Shown here in pieces: positions 1 through 7,621 of a stretch of 64,000 nt of DNA; the stretch's first letter is position 1, and every line of letters starts with the position of its first letter. The position numbers and the translations under genes were made by a program. The notes below the pieces were generated by a model, which ran no database searches, had not been told where the DNA came from, and worked only from the letters and a program-made list of their open reading frames with translations. Origin of the DNA: Nitrincola lacisaponensis (lineage in GTDB: Bacteria > Pseudomonadota > Gammaproteobacteria > Pseudomonadales > Balneatricaceae); contig NZ_JMSZ01000010.1 in assembly GCF_000691225.1 (NCBI RefSeq), forward strand, positions 19,458 through 83,457. The letters run 5' to 3'.

Positions 1-129
1 AAAGCGCGGCTGGTGATTCCTTCTGATCTGGCTTACGGCCCGAACGGAATGGGCAATGCCATAGGTCCAAATGAAACACTGGTGTTTGAGGTTGAGCTGA
101 TCGAGATCAACCCGGATATGAGCAACTGA
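1..129 (+). CDS. FKBP-type peptidyl-prolyl isomerase, C-terminal end (partial)
   Basis: The window opens inside this gene. The 42 codons visible encode the last strands of an FKBP fold: the [11 protein letters not shown] motif, a glycine-rich loop and the closing FEVELIEI strand, followed by a short tail and TGA. FKBPs of this type catalyse cis-trans isomerisation of prolyl bonds. Whether it is periplasmic or cytoplasmic cannot be told because the N-terminus is missing. In Pseudomonas an FKBP gene (fkbP) lies next to algQ, and an AlgQ/Rsd gene lies 1 kb downstream here, so this is probably the same isomerase. It converges on the WD40-like lipoprotein gene. Confidence 0.9.
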   Translation, partial: KARLVIPSDLAYGPNGMGNAIGPNETLVFEVELIEINPDMSN

Positions 130-182
130 TTCAGAGTTGCTCGGTAGGTCAGCCCGATACTCTGGTGTCGGGCTGTTCCGCT

Positions 183-1154
183 TTAATTCAGCTCGTTCAG
201 CAGGCCGTTTGAGCCGATGGCGAGTTTTCCACGGCTGGAAAAGCCAACCGCATAGACACCGGTTTGTACCGGCCCCATTCGACCGCGCTGCTCAACACGC
301 CAGCTCTGCAGGTATTTACCTGTTTCAGTGTCCCACAACATGACCCGTCCAGAGGCTGTTCCTGTCAGGAGTTGACGTCCATCTGCTGAGAAGCGTGCTG
401 CCAAATGGCTGAGCCTGCGGGTAATAAAGGATTCATCACCACTGAGAGAGTGGAGCAGCTCACCGCTGCGGGTATCCCAGAGTCGGGCGCTGCTCAGCGT
501 AGCTGCGCTGAATGCCAACTGCCCATCCGGGCTTAAAGCAACTCGATTGACGATATTGTCAAAATGCTGCTCACTGATCAGGGTTTCAGTTTCCAGATCC
601 CAAAAGCGGGCAATGTAGTCATCGGCACCCGTCAGCGCGAAACGGCCATCCTGGCTCAAGGCGACGCTACGTACCCGTGCAGGGTGGCGCAGTGTTCGGC
701 GAATACCGCCGTTTTTAACGTCAAAGTAGACGGCTGTGTGGTTTGCCAGTCCCAGCAAGGCGAAGTCTCCCTGTGCAGACAGCGCCATGTCCAAAATTTC
801 ACCTGGGCTGCTCCAGAACCAGACAGGCTGGCCATTGTGGGTCTGCCAGAGTACCAGGTCGGTCGTGGTTGCTGTTACTGCAAAGTCACTGTCGGGTGAA
901 AAAGCACTGGCCACCAGGTCGGAAAAGCCACCCTGTACATGGTTCCAATCATACAAACGCTCTCGGTCTTGCAGATCCCAGAGGTGACCGCCGAATTCAA
1001 AAGAGCCAATCATCGCAAAACGGCCATCCAGTGAAAGCGATGCACTATAGGCACCACCCGCCGTCAGCGGGTAGCTGTTTTCGGGATGTGTTGCAGAGTC
1101 ACAGCCGCTGAGTAACAGCAGAGCCAGACTCAGCAGGATGACCTGACGTTTCAT
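183..1154 (-). CDS. WD40-repeat lipoprotein
   Basis: 323 residues. A signal peptide with a lipobox (LLSGC, lipidated Cys18) predicts a lipid-anchored periplasmic protein. The rest is a run of about seven degenerate WD40 blades, seen as repeated units of the form S-x-DGR-x-A-(L/V)-(T/S)-G followed by R-x-WD or L-WD (for example around residues 170-190, 215-230 and 260-285). This predicts one seven-bladed propeller acting as a protein-binding platform. Its ATG overlaps the stop codon of the upstream rsd/algQ gene by four bases, so the two are translationally coupled. Partner and function are unknown. Membership of the WD40 superfamily is clear; everything beyond that is inference. Confidence 0.8.
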   Translation of the reverse strand: MKRQVILLSLALLLLSGCDSATHPENSYPLTAGGAYSASLSLDGRFAMIGSFEFGGHLWDLQDRERLYDWNHVQGGFSDLVASAFSPDSDFAVTATTTDLVLWQTHNGQPVWFWSSPGEILDMALSAQGDFALLGLANHTAVYFDVKNGGIRRTLRHPARVRSVALSQDGRFALTGADDYIARFWDLETETLISEQHFDNIVNRVALSPDGQLAFSAATLSSARLWDTRSGELLHSLSGDESFITRRLSHLAARFSADGRQLLTGTASGRVMLWDTETGKYLQSWRVEQRGRMGPVQTGVYAVGFSSRGKLAIGSNGLLNELN

Positions 1155-1627
1155 GCGATAGAATTCGCCTGTTCAGTGTGTGCTGTATGCAGTATTTCGA
1201 TTAATTGATCTTCGATCGAAAAACGTTCTTCCAGCATTTCTCCCAGACGTGACAGTTGGTTGGAGAAGTCTCTCAGCTCCTGCAAAGTAGGCTGGCTGAA
1301 GCCCTGGCAGGTATCATTAAAGTCCAGTGCAAAGTCTGTTGTTGGCTGGATGCGAGGCAGCAGCTTTTGTGCCTGCTCGACACTGCCGTCCTGGAATTCA
1401 TTGCCTTCGTTCAGCAACTGCTCGTAAACCTCAAAATGACCCGAGGAGATATAGTCAATCAGTAAGGAGCAGAAGGTATCCAGCCGGCTATTGAGTGGCT
1501 CGCCGACTTCTGTTTCTGGCAGACTGATAAAGCAGCTGATGAGTTGCTGACGCTGTTCCAGCCAGAGGTCGATGATTTGACTGACACCACCCCAGCGTTC
1601 CCGGGCGTTGCGACATTTTTCCAACAT
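1151..1627 (-). CDS. rsd: Rsd/AlgQ family anti-sigma-70 regulator
   Basis: 158 residues. The N-terminal stretch (MLEKCRNARERWGG, then IIDLWLEQRQ) and the C-terminal stretch (ERFSIEDQLIEILHTAHTE) match Pseudomonas AlgQ closely, and the family's (L/V)DY(I/V)S(A/S)GHFE(V/I)YEQ core is present around residues 58-72. Rsd/AlgQ proteins are all-helical and bind region 4 of the housekeeping sigma factor, freeing RNA polymerase for alternative sigma factors in stationary phase. AlgQ also influences alginate and siderophore genes in Pseudomonas. The last codons overlap the start of the WD40 lipoprotein gene, a partner not known from the family. The gene is divergent from the FliL-like gene, across a 183-bp intergenic region. 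Confidence 0.9.
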   Translation of the reverse strand: MLEKCRNARERWGGVSQIIDLWLEQRQQLISCFISLPETEVGEPLNSRLDTFCSLLIDYISSGHFEVYEQLLNEGNEFQDGSVEQAQKLLPRIQPTTDFALDFNDTCQGFSQPTLQELRDFSNQLSRLGEMLEERFSIEDQLIEILHTAHTEQANSIA

Positions 1628-1810
1628 GGCTAAAGTTCTCCTTATCAGGCGGAATAGATGGCCGTACTTGTCAGGTCATGGGCTACCATGATAAACAGGT
1701 GCTGCATAAGCACCATAGTAATGCGAGACATGGCGTGCGGCAACCAAACCTATCTACTTAGTCCTAATAAATCCGGGGCTAATACGAAAGAGTTATTATT
1801 CTCACAGGAG

Positions 1811-2209
1811 ATGAATGTGTTAACTAAACGAGTTCTGCTAATGCTGGTTCTGGTCGTGTTCCCACCCAGCTGGGTTCAGGCAGAAGAATACCTGAACTAT
1901 ATTGAACTGCAGTCGTTTGTGACCAATTTTGGTGAAGTGCAGACTGGACCGCTGCGTTTTATGAAAGCTGATGTCACTCTGCATTTAGCTCCGGGAGGCA
2001 GTCGAATCGATGTTGAAAAGCATAAGGCACATATTCGCAATGATCTGATTTTTTTGTTCAAGGCACAAAAAGAGGCAGACCTGGCGACTGTAGAGGCTCA
2101 GATGCTACTGGCACAGCGAGCGCTGCGTGTTGTACAGCAGGTGCTTGTCGATGAAACAGGTCATCCTCAGGTGGATGACCTGTTTTTCACCAGCCTGGTG
2201 ATTCAGTAA
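1811..2209 (+). CDS. FliL-like protein
   Basis: 132 residues from the ATG at 1811, or 130 from the GTG at 1817. An AGGAG sits directly against the ATG but six bases before the GTG, so the GTG may be the true start. A hydrophobic N-terminal segment ending in VQA-EE looks like a signal peptide or single anchor. The rest fits the periplasmic domain of FliL (an N-terminal strand with YIELQSFVTNF, then helical RNDLIFLFKAQKEADL). Family FliL proteins bind the flagellar stator. This copy is isolated from flagellar genes, as in several gammaproteobacteria, and may have another role. The longer ORF from 1658 lacks a ribosome-binding site. Confidence 0.7.
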   Translation: MNVLTKRVLLMLVLVVFPPSWVQAEEYLNYIELQSFVTNFGEVQTGPLRFMKADVTLHLAPGGSRIDVEKHKAHIRNDLIFLFKAQKEADLATVEAQMLLAQRALRVVQQVLVDETGHPQVDDLFFTSLVIQ

Positions 2210-2217
2210 GTATTCAC

Positions 2218-3783
2218 TCAGGCCTGATTGTAGCGGGCCAGAAACGCATCGAAACTGAGCGTGTCAGCCGTCTCGATGCTGGCTTGTTCCAGAAGGGAGG
2301 TGTGTGCTTCGGTTAACAGGCGTGCTTTGAGTCCCGGTTCCAGGGGCTCCTGCATGAGTGTTTGACGGTGTTGCTGACTCAGATCCCTGATCCAGTGATG
2401 ATAGCTGCCGCCGTGCTGGCGTAGCGCTTCCAGGACTTGAGCGGAAGGTGTCAGTTCAGGCGTGCGCAGCTTTTCCCGTTGCAAAGTGACGGCATGACTG
2501 TAGCGTTGGGTCTGATTGGCTTCATCCAGTACACTGGCTGTTCTGGCTATCTGCTCCAGGATATCCTGCCCCAGTTGTTCGCGTGATACTTCGCCTTGTG
2601 CGCTGAGCAGCGTCAGGTCTGGTTGCCGGCCCCGGTTGACAATACGCTGGTGGTTCTCAGCAATCAGATTACATTCGCGATCACTGAGCTCGGCATCATT
2701 GCAGAGCAGGCAAGTAACCAAGAAGGCATCCATGAATGATGCCTGTTCTGCACTGATGCCAATAGGCAGCAGCGGATTGATATCGGTATTACGGACTTCA
2801 ATATACTGAACGCCACGGCTTAATAATGCCTGTACCGGCTTTTCACCTGACTCGGTCACCCGTTTGGGGCGGATGTCGCTGTAGTACTCGTTTTCTATCT
2901 GCAGAATGTTGCTGTTCAGCTGGCGGTATTCTCCCTGCACTTTGACGCCCAATCGCTCGTAGGCCGGGTGTGATGTGCGAATTGCACGTTGCAGTGAGTC
3001 GGTATAGCTGTCCAGGCGGTTATAGCAGATATTCAAAGAGGACTGAATGCGGTTGGAGTAACCCAGATCACTCATCCTTAAAGAGGTCGCCCAGGGCTGA
3101 TAGAGGGTGTCTCTTGCCAGGGTTTCCAGGTTATGCGGTTGCTCGCCCATAAAGCTCTTGCAGAGCGCGGGTGATGCACCAAACAGATACAATAACAGCC
3201 AGCTGAAGCGACGGAAGTTACGAATCAGACGGAAATAACTCGCAGAGCGGAAATCCTGCATGCTGCCATGGTCGTTGCAAATCGCTTGATAGGCGGGCCA
3301 GAGTTGTTCCGGAAGAGAGAAGTTGTAGTGTATCCCGGCAATAGTTTGCATCATTTTGCCATAACGATGCTGTAAGCCTACACGGTAAATGTGTTTCAGG
3401 CGGCCGATATTGGAATCGCCATAATAGGCGATCGGAATTTCAGCTTCGCTTTGAATGTCACAGGGCATGCTGGCACACCAGATGAGCTCGTCCTGAAGGA
3501 CCTCATAACTGAAGCGATGCAGGTCGCTCAGATGATTGAGCATATCTTCGGTGTTCTGAAATACTGGCGTAATAAACTCCAGCAAGGCTTCAGAATAATC
3601 TGTGGTGATTTCACTGTGCGTCAGTGCAGAACCCAGTCCTTTGGGGTGCGCACTTTGTGCCAGATGGCCGCTGGGTGTAACACGCAGCCCCTCTTTTTCC
3701 AGTCCGTGTTGCAGTTGAGTGAGTAGCTGAATGCTGCCATTACGCAGCAACTGGTTCAAATTGTGATCGAGGGAGGCTGGCAA
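2218..3783 (-). CDS. gshA: Glutamate-cysteine ligase
   Basis: 521 residues, the normal length for the enterobacterial-type (family 1) enzyme. It joins glutamate and cysteine using ATP in the first, rate-limiting step of glutathione synthesis in the cytoplasm. Recognisable blocks are the N-terminal GLEKEGLRVTPSG substrate/ATP motif (residues 27-39), the TDYSEALLEFITP strand, the IAGIHYNFSLP motif near residue 145 and the YIEVRNTDINP motif near residue 325. It converges on the FliL-like gene with only eight bases between the stops, so the two transcripts overlap unless they end inside the coding regions. No gshB lies in the window. Confidence 0.97.
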   Translation of the reverse strand: MPASLDHNLNQLLRNGSIQLLTQLQHGLEKEGLRVTPSGHLAQSAHPKGLGSALTHSEITTDYSEALLEFITPVFQNTEDMLNHLSDLHRFSYEVLQDELIWCASMPCDIQSEAEIPIAYYGDSNIGRLKHIYRVGLQHRYGKMMQTIAGIHYNFSLPEQLWPAYQAICNDHGSMQDFRSASYFRLIRNFRRFSWLLLYLFGASPALCKSFMGEQPHNLETLARDTLYQPWATSLRMSDLGYSNRIQSSLNICYNRLDSYTDSLQRAIRTSHPAYERLGVKVQGEYRQLNSNILQIENEYYSDIRPKRVTESGEKPVQALLSRGVQYIEVRNTDINPLLPIGISAEQASFMDAFLVTCLLCNDAELSDRECNLIAENHQRIVNRGRQPDLTLLSAQGEVSREQLGQDILEQIARTASVLDEANQTQRYSHAVTLQREKLRTPELTPSAQVLEALRQHGGSYHHWIRDLSQQHRQTLMQEPLEPGLKARLLTEAHTSLLEQASIETADTLSFDAFLARYNQA

Positions 3784-3899
3784 GATTCAATTTCCTGTTG
3801 CTGCGATCATGTGTGCTGACCGGATATTATCGTTTTAAGACATTCATTATAAATCAACCCTGTCATCATGGGGGCGCCATACGCCTGTGACAAGGCTGG

Positions 3900-6059
3900 T
3901 CAGCTGCTTTTTTTCATCGTCAAGGCAATGCGTCGACGCTTGATGTCGACGTCCAGAACCCTGGTACTGACAATTTGTCCTGTGTGTACCAGTGTGTGCG
4001 GATCCTTGACAAAGTTGTCTGCCATTTGGGAAATGTGTACCAGTCCATCCTGATGTACGCCAAGGTCAATGAATGCACCAAAGTGGGTGATATTGGTCAC
4101 GACCCCTTCCAGCTGCATGCCGGGTTTCAGATCCTCTATGGATTCAACGCGATCATCATAGGCGACGGAACGGAAAGCCGGGCGTGGGTCGCGTCCCGGT
4201 TTTTCCAGTTCCTGTAAAATATCTTTGAGTGTAAAACTGCCATGCTGACTGAGCCATTCGGGGCGAGTGGCTTTCAGTTTATCCGGCGATTGTAAAAGCT
4301 GAGCAATACTGAGTCCCCAGTAACCGGCAATTTCTCGTACCAGTGGGTAAGACTCAGGGTGGACTGCAGAGTTATCCAGAGGCTCCTTACCGTCACGAAT
4401 GCGCAGAAAGCCTGCGCACTGCTCAAAAGCTTTGGGTCCCAGGCGAGGTACTTTCAGCAATTGGCGGCGATCCGTAAAGCGTCCCAGTTGCTCGCGAGTC
4501 TCTACAAGATTGGTTGCCAGGGTTGGGTTCAGGCCCGCCACTCGGGTAAGGAGTGCCTGAGATGCGGTATTCAGGTCGACACCGACGTGATTGACACAGT
4601 CCTCCACAACCGCGTCCAGTTTTGTGGACAAGGCCTTCTGATCCAGATCGTGTTGATATTGACCGACACCGATTGCACGCGGGTCGATTTTGACCAGTTC
4701 TGCCAGCGGGTCCTGCAGGCGTCGGGCAATGGATACTGCACCACGTAGTGTGACATCCAGTTGCGGAAACTCTTCAGCGGCCAGTGCTGATGCCGAGTAA
4801 ACCGAAGCACCGGCTTCGCTGACCAGCATACAGGCAATCGCACTGAACTCAGGTTGACGCAGCAATGTCTGCACCCAGCGCAGCGTTTCACGCGAGGCTG
4901 TGCCATTGCCGATGGCGATCAGTGTCACCTGATGACGTTGCAGCAGTTTTGCCAGGCCTGCTGAGGCTGCTTCCTGCTGGCGCTGTGGTGGATGAGGGTA
5001 CAGGGTTGCGGTATCCAGCAGCTTTCCGGTGGCGTCCACAACAGCTGCCTTGACCCCGGTACGCAGACCCGGATCCAGGCCCAGGGTAACATGCGCCCCT
5101 GCGGGAGCAGACAGCAGCAGATCACGCAGATTACGTGCAAACACATCAATAGCTGCCAGTTCAGCTTGCTGGCGCAACTGTCGCAGCAGCTCATTTTCCA
5201 GCATCGGCGCCAGTTTGTTTTTCCAGCACAATGCCAGCGTTTGCTGCAGCCAGCTGTGGCAGTGAGACAGGCGCAGCTTGTTGGCGGCTGCAATTGCGTC
5301 GACAGGCTGTAGTGGTGCCTGTTCTGCTAGGTTCAGTTTAAATGTCAGCTCTCCCGCTTCTTTGCCACGAAAAATGGCCAGTGCACGGTGAGAGGGTATG
5401 CGGGCCAGGGCTTCCGTATAATTGAAGTAATCGCGATACTTGCTGTCTGATGCGTCCTGGTCTTCCGTGGACTGCCTGCTTTTTGCCGCACAGACTTCCA
5501 GCAGGCCATGCTGCCAAAGCAGCTGTCTGAGCTGACCGATCAGATCCGGATGCTCGCTGAGCTGCTCCAGCAGAATATGCCGAGCGCCTTCCAGCGCTGT
5601 ATCTGCCGAATCGATGCTTTGTTTCGGATTCACATAGGACTTGGCGAGCTGTTCTGCGGCCTTGCCGGGTTGCTGCACAATGGCGTCAGCCAGCCCAGAA
5701 AGCCCTGCTTCACGTGCCTCCTGCGCCTTGTTGCGGCGTTTGGGTTTGTAGGGTAAATACAGGTCTTCCAGACGCGCCTTGCTGTCCGCTTCACGTAGTG
5801 CCTTTTCCAGCTCCGGTGTCAGACGTTGCTGGCTTCGGATCTGCTCCAGAATGCTGTGACGCCGTTCTTCCAGCGCTGTGCAATACGCCAGCTGGTCAGC
5901 CAGATCACGCAGTTGGGTGTCATCCAGTCCACCGGTTGCCTCTTTGCGATAACGCGCAATAAAAGGAATGGTGGCCCCCTCGTCCAGCAGTTTCAGTGTG
6001 GCACTGACCTGAGACAGGGGGAGTTGCAGTCGGGCTGCCAGTTGAGGCGCAAGATTCAT
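3900..6059 (-). CDS. tex: Tex, RNA-binding transcription accessory protein
   Basis: 719 residues. Tex proteins are conserved cytoplasmic RNA-binding factors related to eukaryotic Spt6. Visible in order are the helical Tex-N region (LLDEGATIPFIARYRKEATGG), the YqgF-like RNase H fold (GLDPGLRTGVKAAVVDATG), helix-hairpin-helix motifs (NTASQALLTRVAGLN and LLKVPRLGPKAFEQC) and a C-terminal S1 domain (GMQLEGVVTNITHFGAFIDLG). The protein ends almost immediately after the S1 barrel, at RRIALTMKKSS. It therefore lacks the basic, disordered tail of about 50 residues that E. coli YhgF has. It lies 21 bases downstream of pyk's stop side on the opposite reading order (pyk is further right, same strand), so the two could share a transcript. 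Confidence 0.96.
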   Translation of the reverse strand: MNLAPQLAARLQLPLSQVSATLKLLDEGATIPFIARYRKEATGGLDDTQLRDLADQLAYCTALEERRHSILEQIRSQQRLTPELEKALREADSKARLEDLYLPYKPKRRNKAQEAREAGLSGLADAIVQQPGKAAEQLAKSYVNPKQSIDSADTALEGARHILLEQLSEHPDLIGQLRQLLWQHGLLEVCAAKSRQSTEDQDASDSKYRDYFNYTEALARIPSHRALAIFRGKEAGELTFKLNLAEQAPLQPVDAIAAANKLRLSHCHSWLQQTLALCWKNKLAPMLENELLRQLRQQAELAAIDVFARNLRDLLLSAPAGAHVTLGLDPGLRTGVKAAVVDATGKLLDTATLYPHPPQRQQEAASAGLAKLLQRHQVTLIAIGNGTASRETLRWVQTLLRQPEFSAIACMLVSEAGASVYSASALAAEEFPQLDVTLRGAVSIARRLQDPLAELVKIDPRAIGVGQYQHDLDQKALSTKLDAVVEDCVNHVGVDLNTASQALLTRVAGLNPTLATNLVETREQLGRFTDRRQLLKVPRLGPKAFEQCAGFLRIRDGKEPLDNSAVHPESYPLVREIAGYWGLSIAQLLQSPDKLKATRPEWLSQHGSFTLKDILQELEKPGRDPRPAFRSVAYDDRVESIEDLKPGMQLEGVVTNITHFGAFIDLGVHQDGLVHISQMADNFVKDPHTLVHTGQIVSTRVLDVDIKRRRIALTMKKSS

Positions 6060-6080
6060 CGGTATCCTTAATAACGCGGT

Positions 6081-7517
6081 TTAGTTCACTTGCAGTATCT
6101 GCATTTGGTTGGTTTGTCCGTGAGAGCCAATCATGTTGCCACGGGTCAGTAGCACCAGATCTCCTTTGCGAATACGCTCATCTGCCAGCAAACCCGCCAG
6201 GATGGCTTCGTTGATGCGCTTTTCATCTACTGCGGTGACATCAAAAAATATCGGCTCTACACCTCGGTACAGTGCCATGCGGCGCAGCGTACGGCTGTTG
6301 CGTGTCAGAGCATAGATCGGCAGACCTGAGCGTATACGGGACATCCACAGCGGAGTTGATCCGGATTCAGTCAGACAGATAATTGCAGATACGCCACTGA
6401 GACTGTTGGCGGTATACATGGCTGAGCGCGCGATCGCCTGGTCAATACGTTCACAGGGGGTGTCGGGCGAAGTGGGTACCGGTGCCGAGAGCAGGTGCTT
6501 CTCTGCGCCCTGACAGATGCGGGTCATGGCTTGAACCACTTCAACCGGGTATTGACCGGCAGCGGTCTCGGCCGAGAGCATCACTGCATCGGTACCATCC
6601 AGAATAGCATTGGCAACATCAAAGACTTCTGCACGGGTTGGCATGGGGTTGGTGATCATGGTTTCCATCATCTGGGTTGCGGTAATCACCACCCGGTTCA
6701 GCTCGCGGGCTCTGCGGATCAGATGCTTTTGCACCCCGATCAGCTCAGCATCACCAATTTCGACACCCAGGTCGCCGCGGGCTACCATGACGCCATCAGA
6801 GGCCAGAATGATGGCATCCAGTGCTTCGGGTGTTGCAACCGTTTCGGCTCGTTCCACCTTGGCGATAATTTCTGCCCGACTGCCGCTGGCATCCAGCAGC
6901 TGGCGTGCTTCCAGCAGGTCTTCAGCTGAGCGGGGAAAAGAGACGGCGACATAGTCGAAGTCCAGTTCAGCCGCGACCTGAATGTCGAAGCGATCCTTGT
7001 CGGTCAGTGCCGCAGCGGAAAGCCCGCCTCCCATGCGGTTAATGCCCTTGTTGTTAGACAGGACTCCCGCAATAGTGACGCGGGTGTGTATCTGACTACC
7101 TTCAATCCGCTCGACCTGCAGCTGGATACGGCCATCATCCAGCAACAGAATATCGCCTTCGCTGCAATCCTGGGGTAGTTCCTTGTAATCAATGCCGACG
7201 CAGGATTGATTGCCTGCAGCCGGGTCCATTGCGGCGTCCAGAATAAACTGATCGCCTGTTGCCAGGGTAATCTGTTTGTCTGCAAAACGGGCAATGCGAA
7301 TTTTTGGCCCCTGCAGGTCACCCAGTAACGCCACCGGAACACCGGTTTTGCGAGATGCTTCGCGTACCTGCTGAACGCGCTGGCGATGGTCAGCTGTGGT
7401 ACCATGGGAAAAATTCAGCCTGAACATATTGACGCCTGCCTTGAGTAGCTGCTCTGGCAGTCCGGCGGGGTCTGTTGCAGGGCCGAGTGTTGCGACAATC
7501 TTGGTACGTTTAAGCAT
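6081..7517 (-). CDS. pyk: Pyruvate kinase
   Basis: 478 residues. Converts phosphoenolpyruvate and ADP to pyruvate and ATP, the last step of glycolysis. Motifs: TKIVATLGPATD at the N-terminus, FRLNFSHG, the GDLQGPKIR loop, AKVERAE and MVARGDLGVEIG in the barrel, and TATQMMETMITNPMPTRAEVFDVANA containing the active-site lid hinge. The C-terminal effector domain is complete. The ATG at 7517 has a GGAG five bases upstream, whereas the GTG two codons earlier overlaps that ribosome-binding site, so 7517 is preferred. It is divergent from dctB, and a TATAAT in the intergenic DNA faces it. The length and motifs do not distinguish the PykA from the PykF type securely; PykA is more likely. Confidence 0.96.
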   Translation of the reverse strand: MLKRTKIVATLGPATDPAGLPEQLLKAGVNMFRLNFSHGTTADHRQRVQQVREASRKTGVPVALLGDLQGPKIRIARFADKQITLATGDQFILDAAMDPAAGNQSCVGIDYKELPQDCSEGDILLLDDGRIQLQVERIEGSQIHTRVTIAGVLSNNKGINRMGGGLSAAALTDKDRFDIQVAAELDFDYVAVSFPRSAEDLLEARQLLDASGSRAEIIAKVERAETVATPEALDAIILASDGVMVARGDLGVEIGDAELIGVQKHLIRRARELNRVVITATQMMETMITNPMPTRAEVFDVANAILDGTDAVMLSAETAAGQYPVEVVQAMTRICQGAEKHLLSAPVPTSPDTPCERIDQAIARSAMYTANSLSGVSAIICLTESGSTPLWMSRIRSGLPIYALTRNSRTLRRMALYRGVEPIFFDVTAVDEKRINEAILAGLLADERIRKGDLVLLTRGNMIGSHGQTNQMQILQVN

Positions 7518-7561
7518 GTGCACTCCGGTTCTGTTCAGGTTTACTGGTATACTTTAGGCTG

Positions 7562-7592
7562 ACATTATAGCGGTTCAATGTGACTGAACCTA
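7562..7592. promoter_or_regulatory. pyk -10 box with adjoining inverted repeat
   Basis: Read on the minus strand, a TATAAT -10 box (7563-7568) lies about 45 bases upstream of pyk. Immediately upstream of it is an inverted repeat GGTTCA-N7-TGAACC (7572-7590) covering the -35 region. An operator over the -35 would suit a repressor, and the repeat also lies just upstream of dctB on the other strand. The repeat is seen directly; the regulatory role is inference and no known regulator is assigned. Confidence 0.4.
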
Positions 7593-7621
7593 TGCAGTAG
7601 ACGTGTAAAACCGGAATATCC

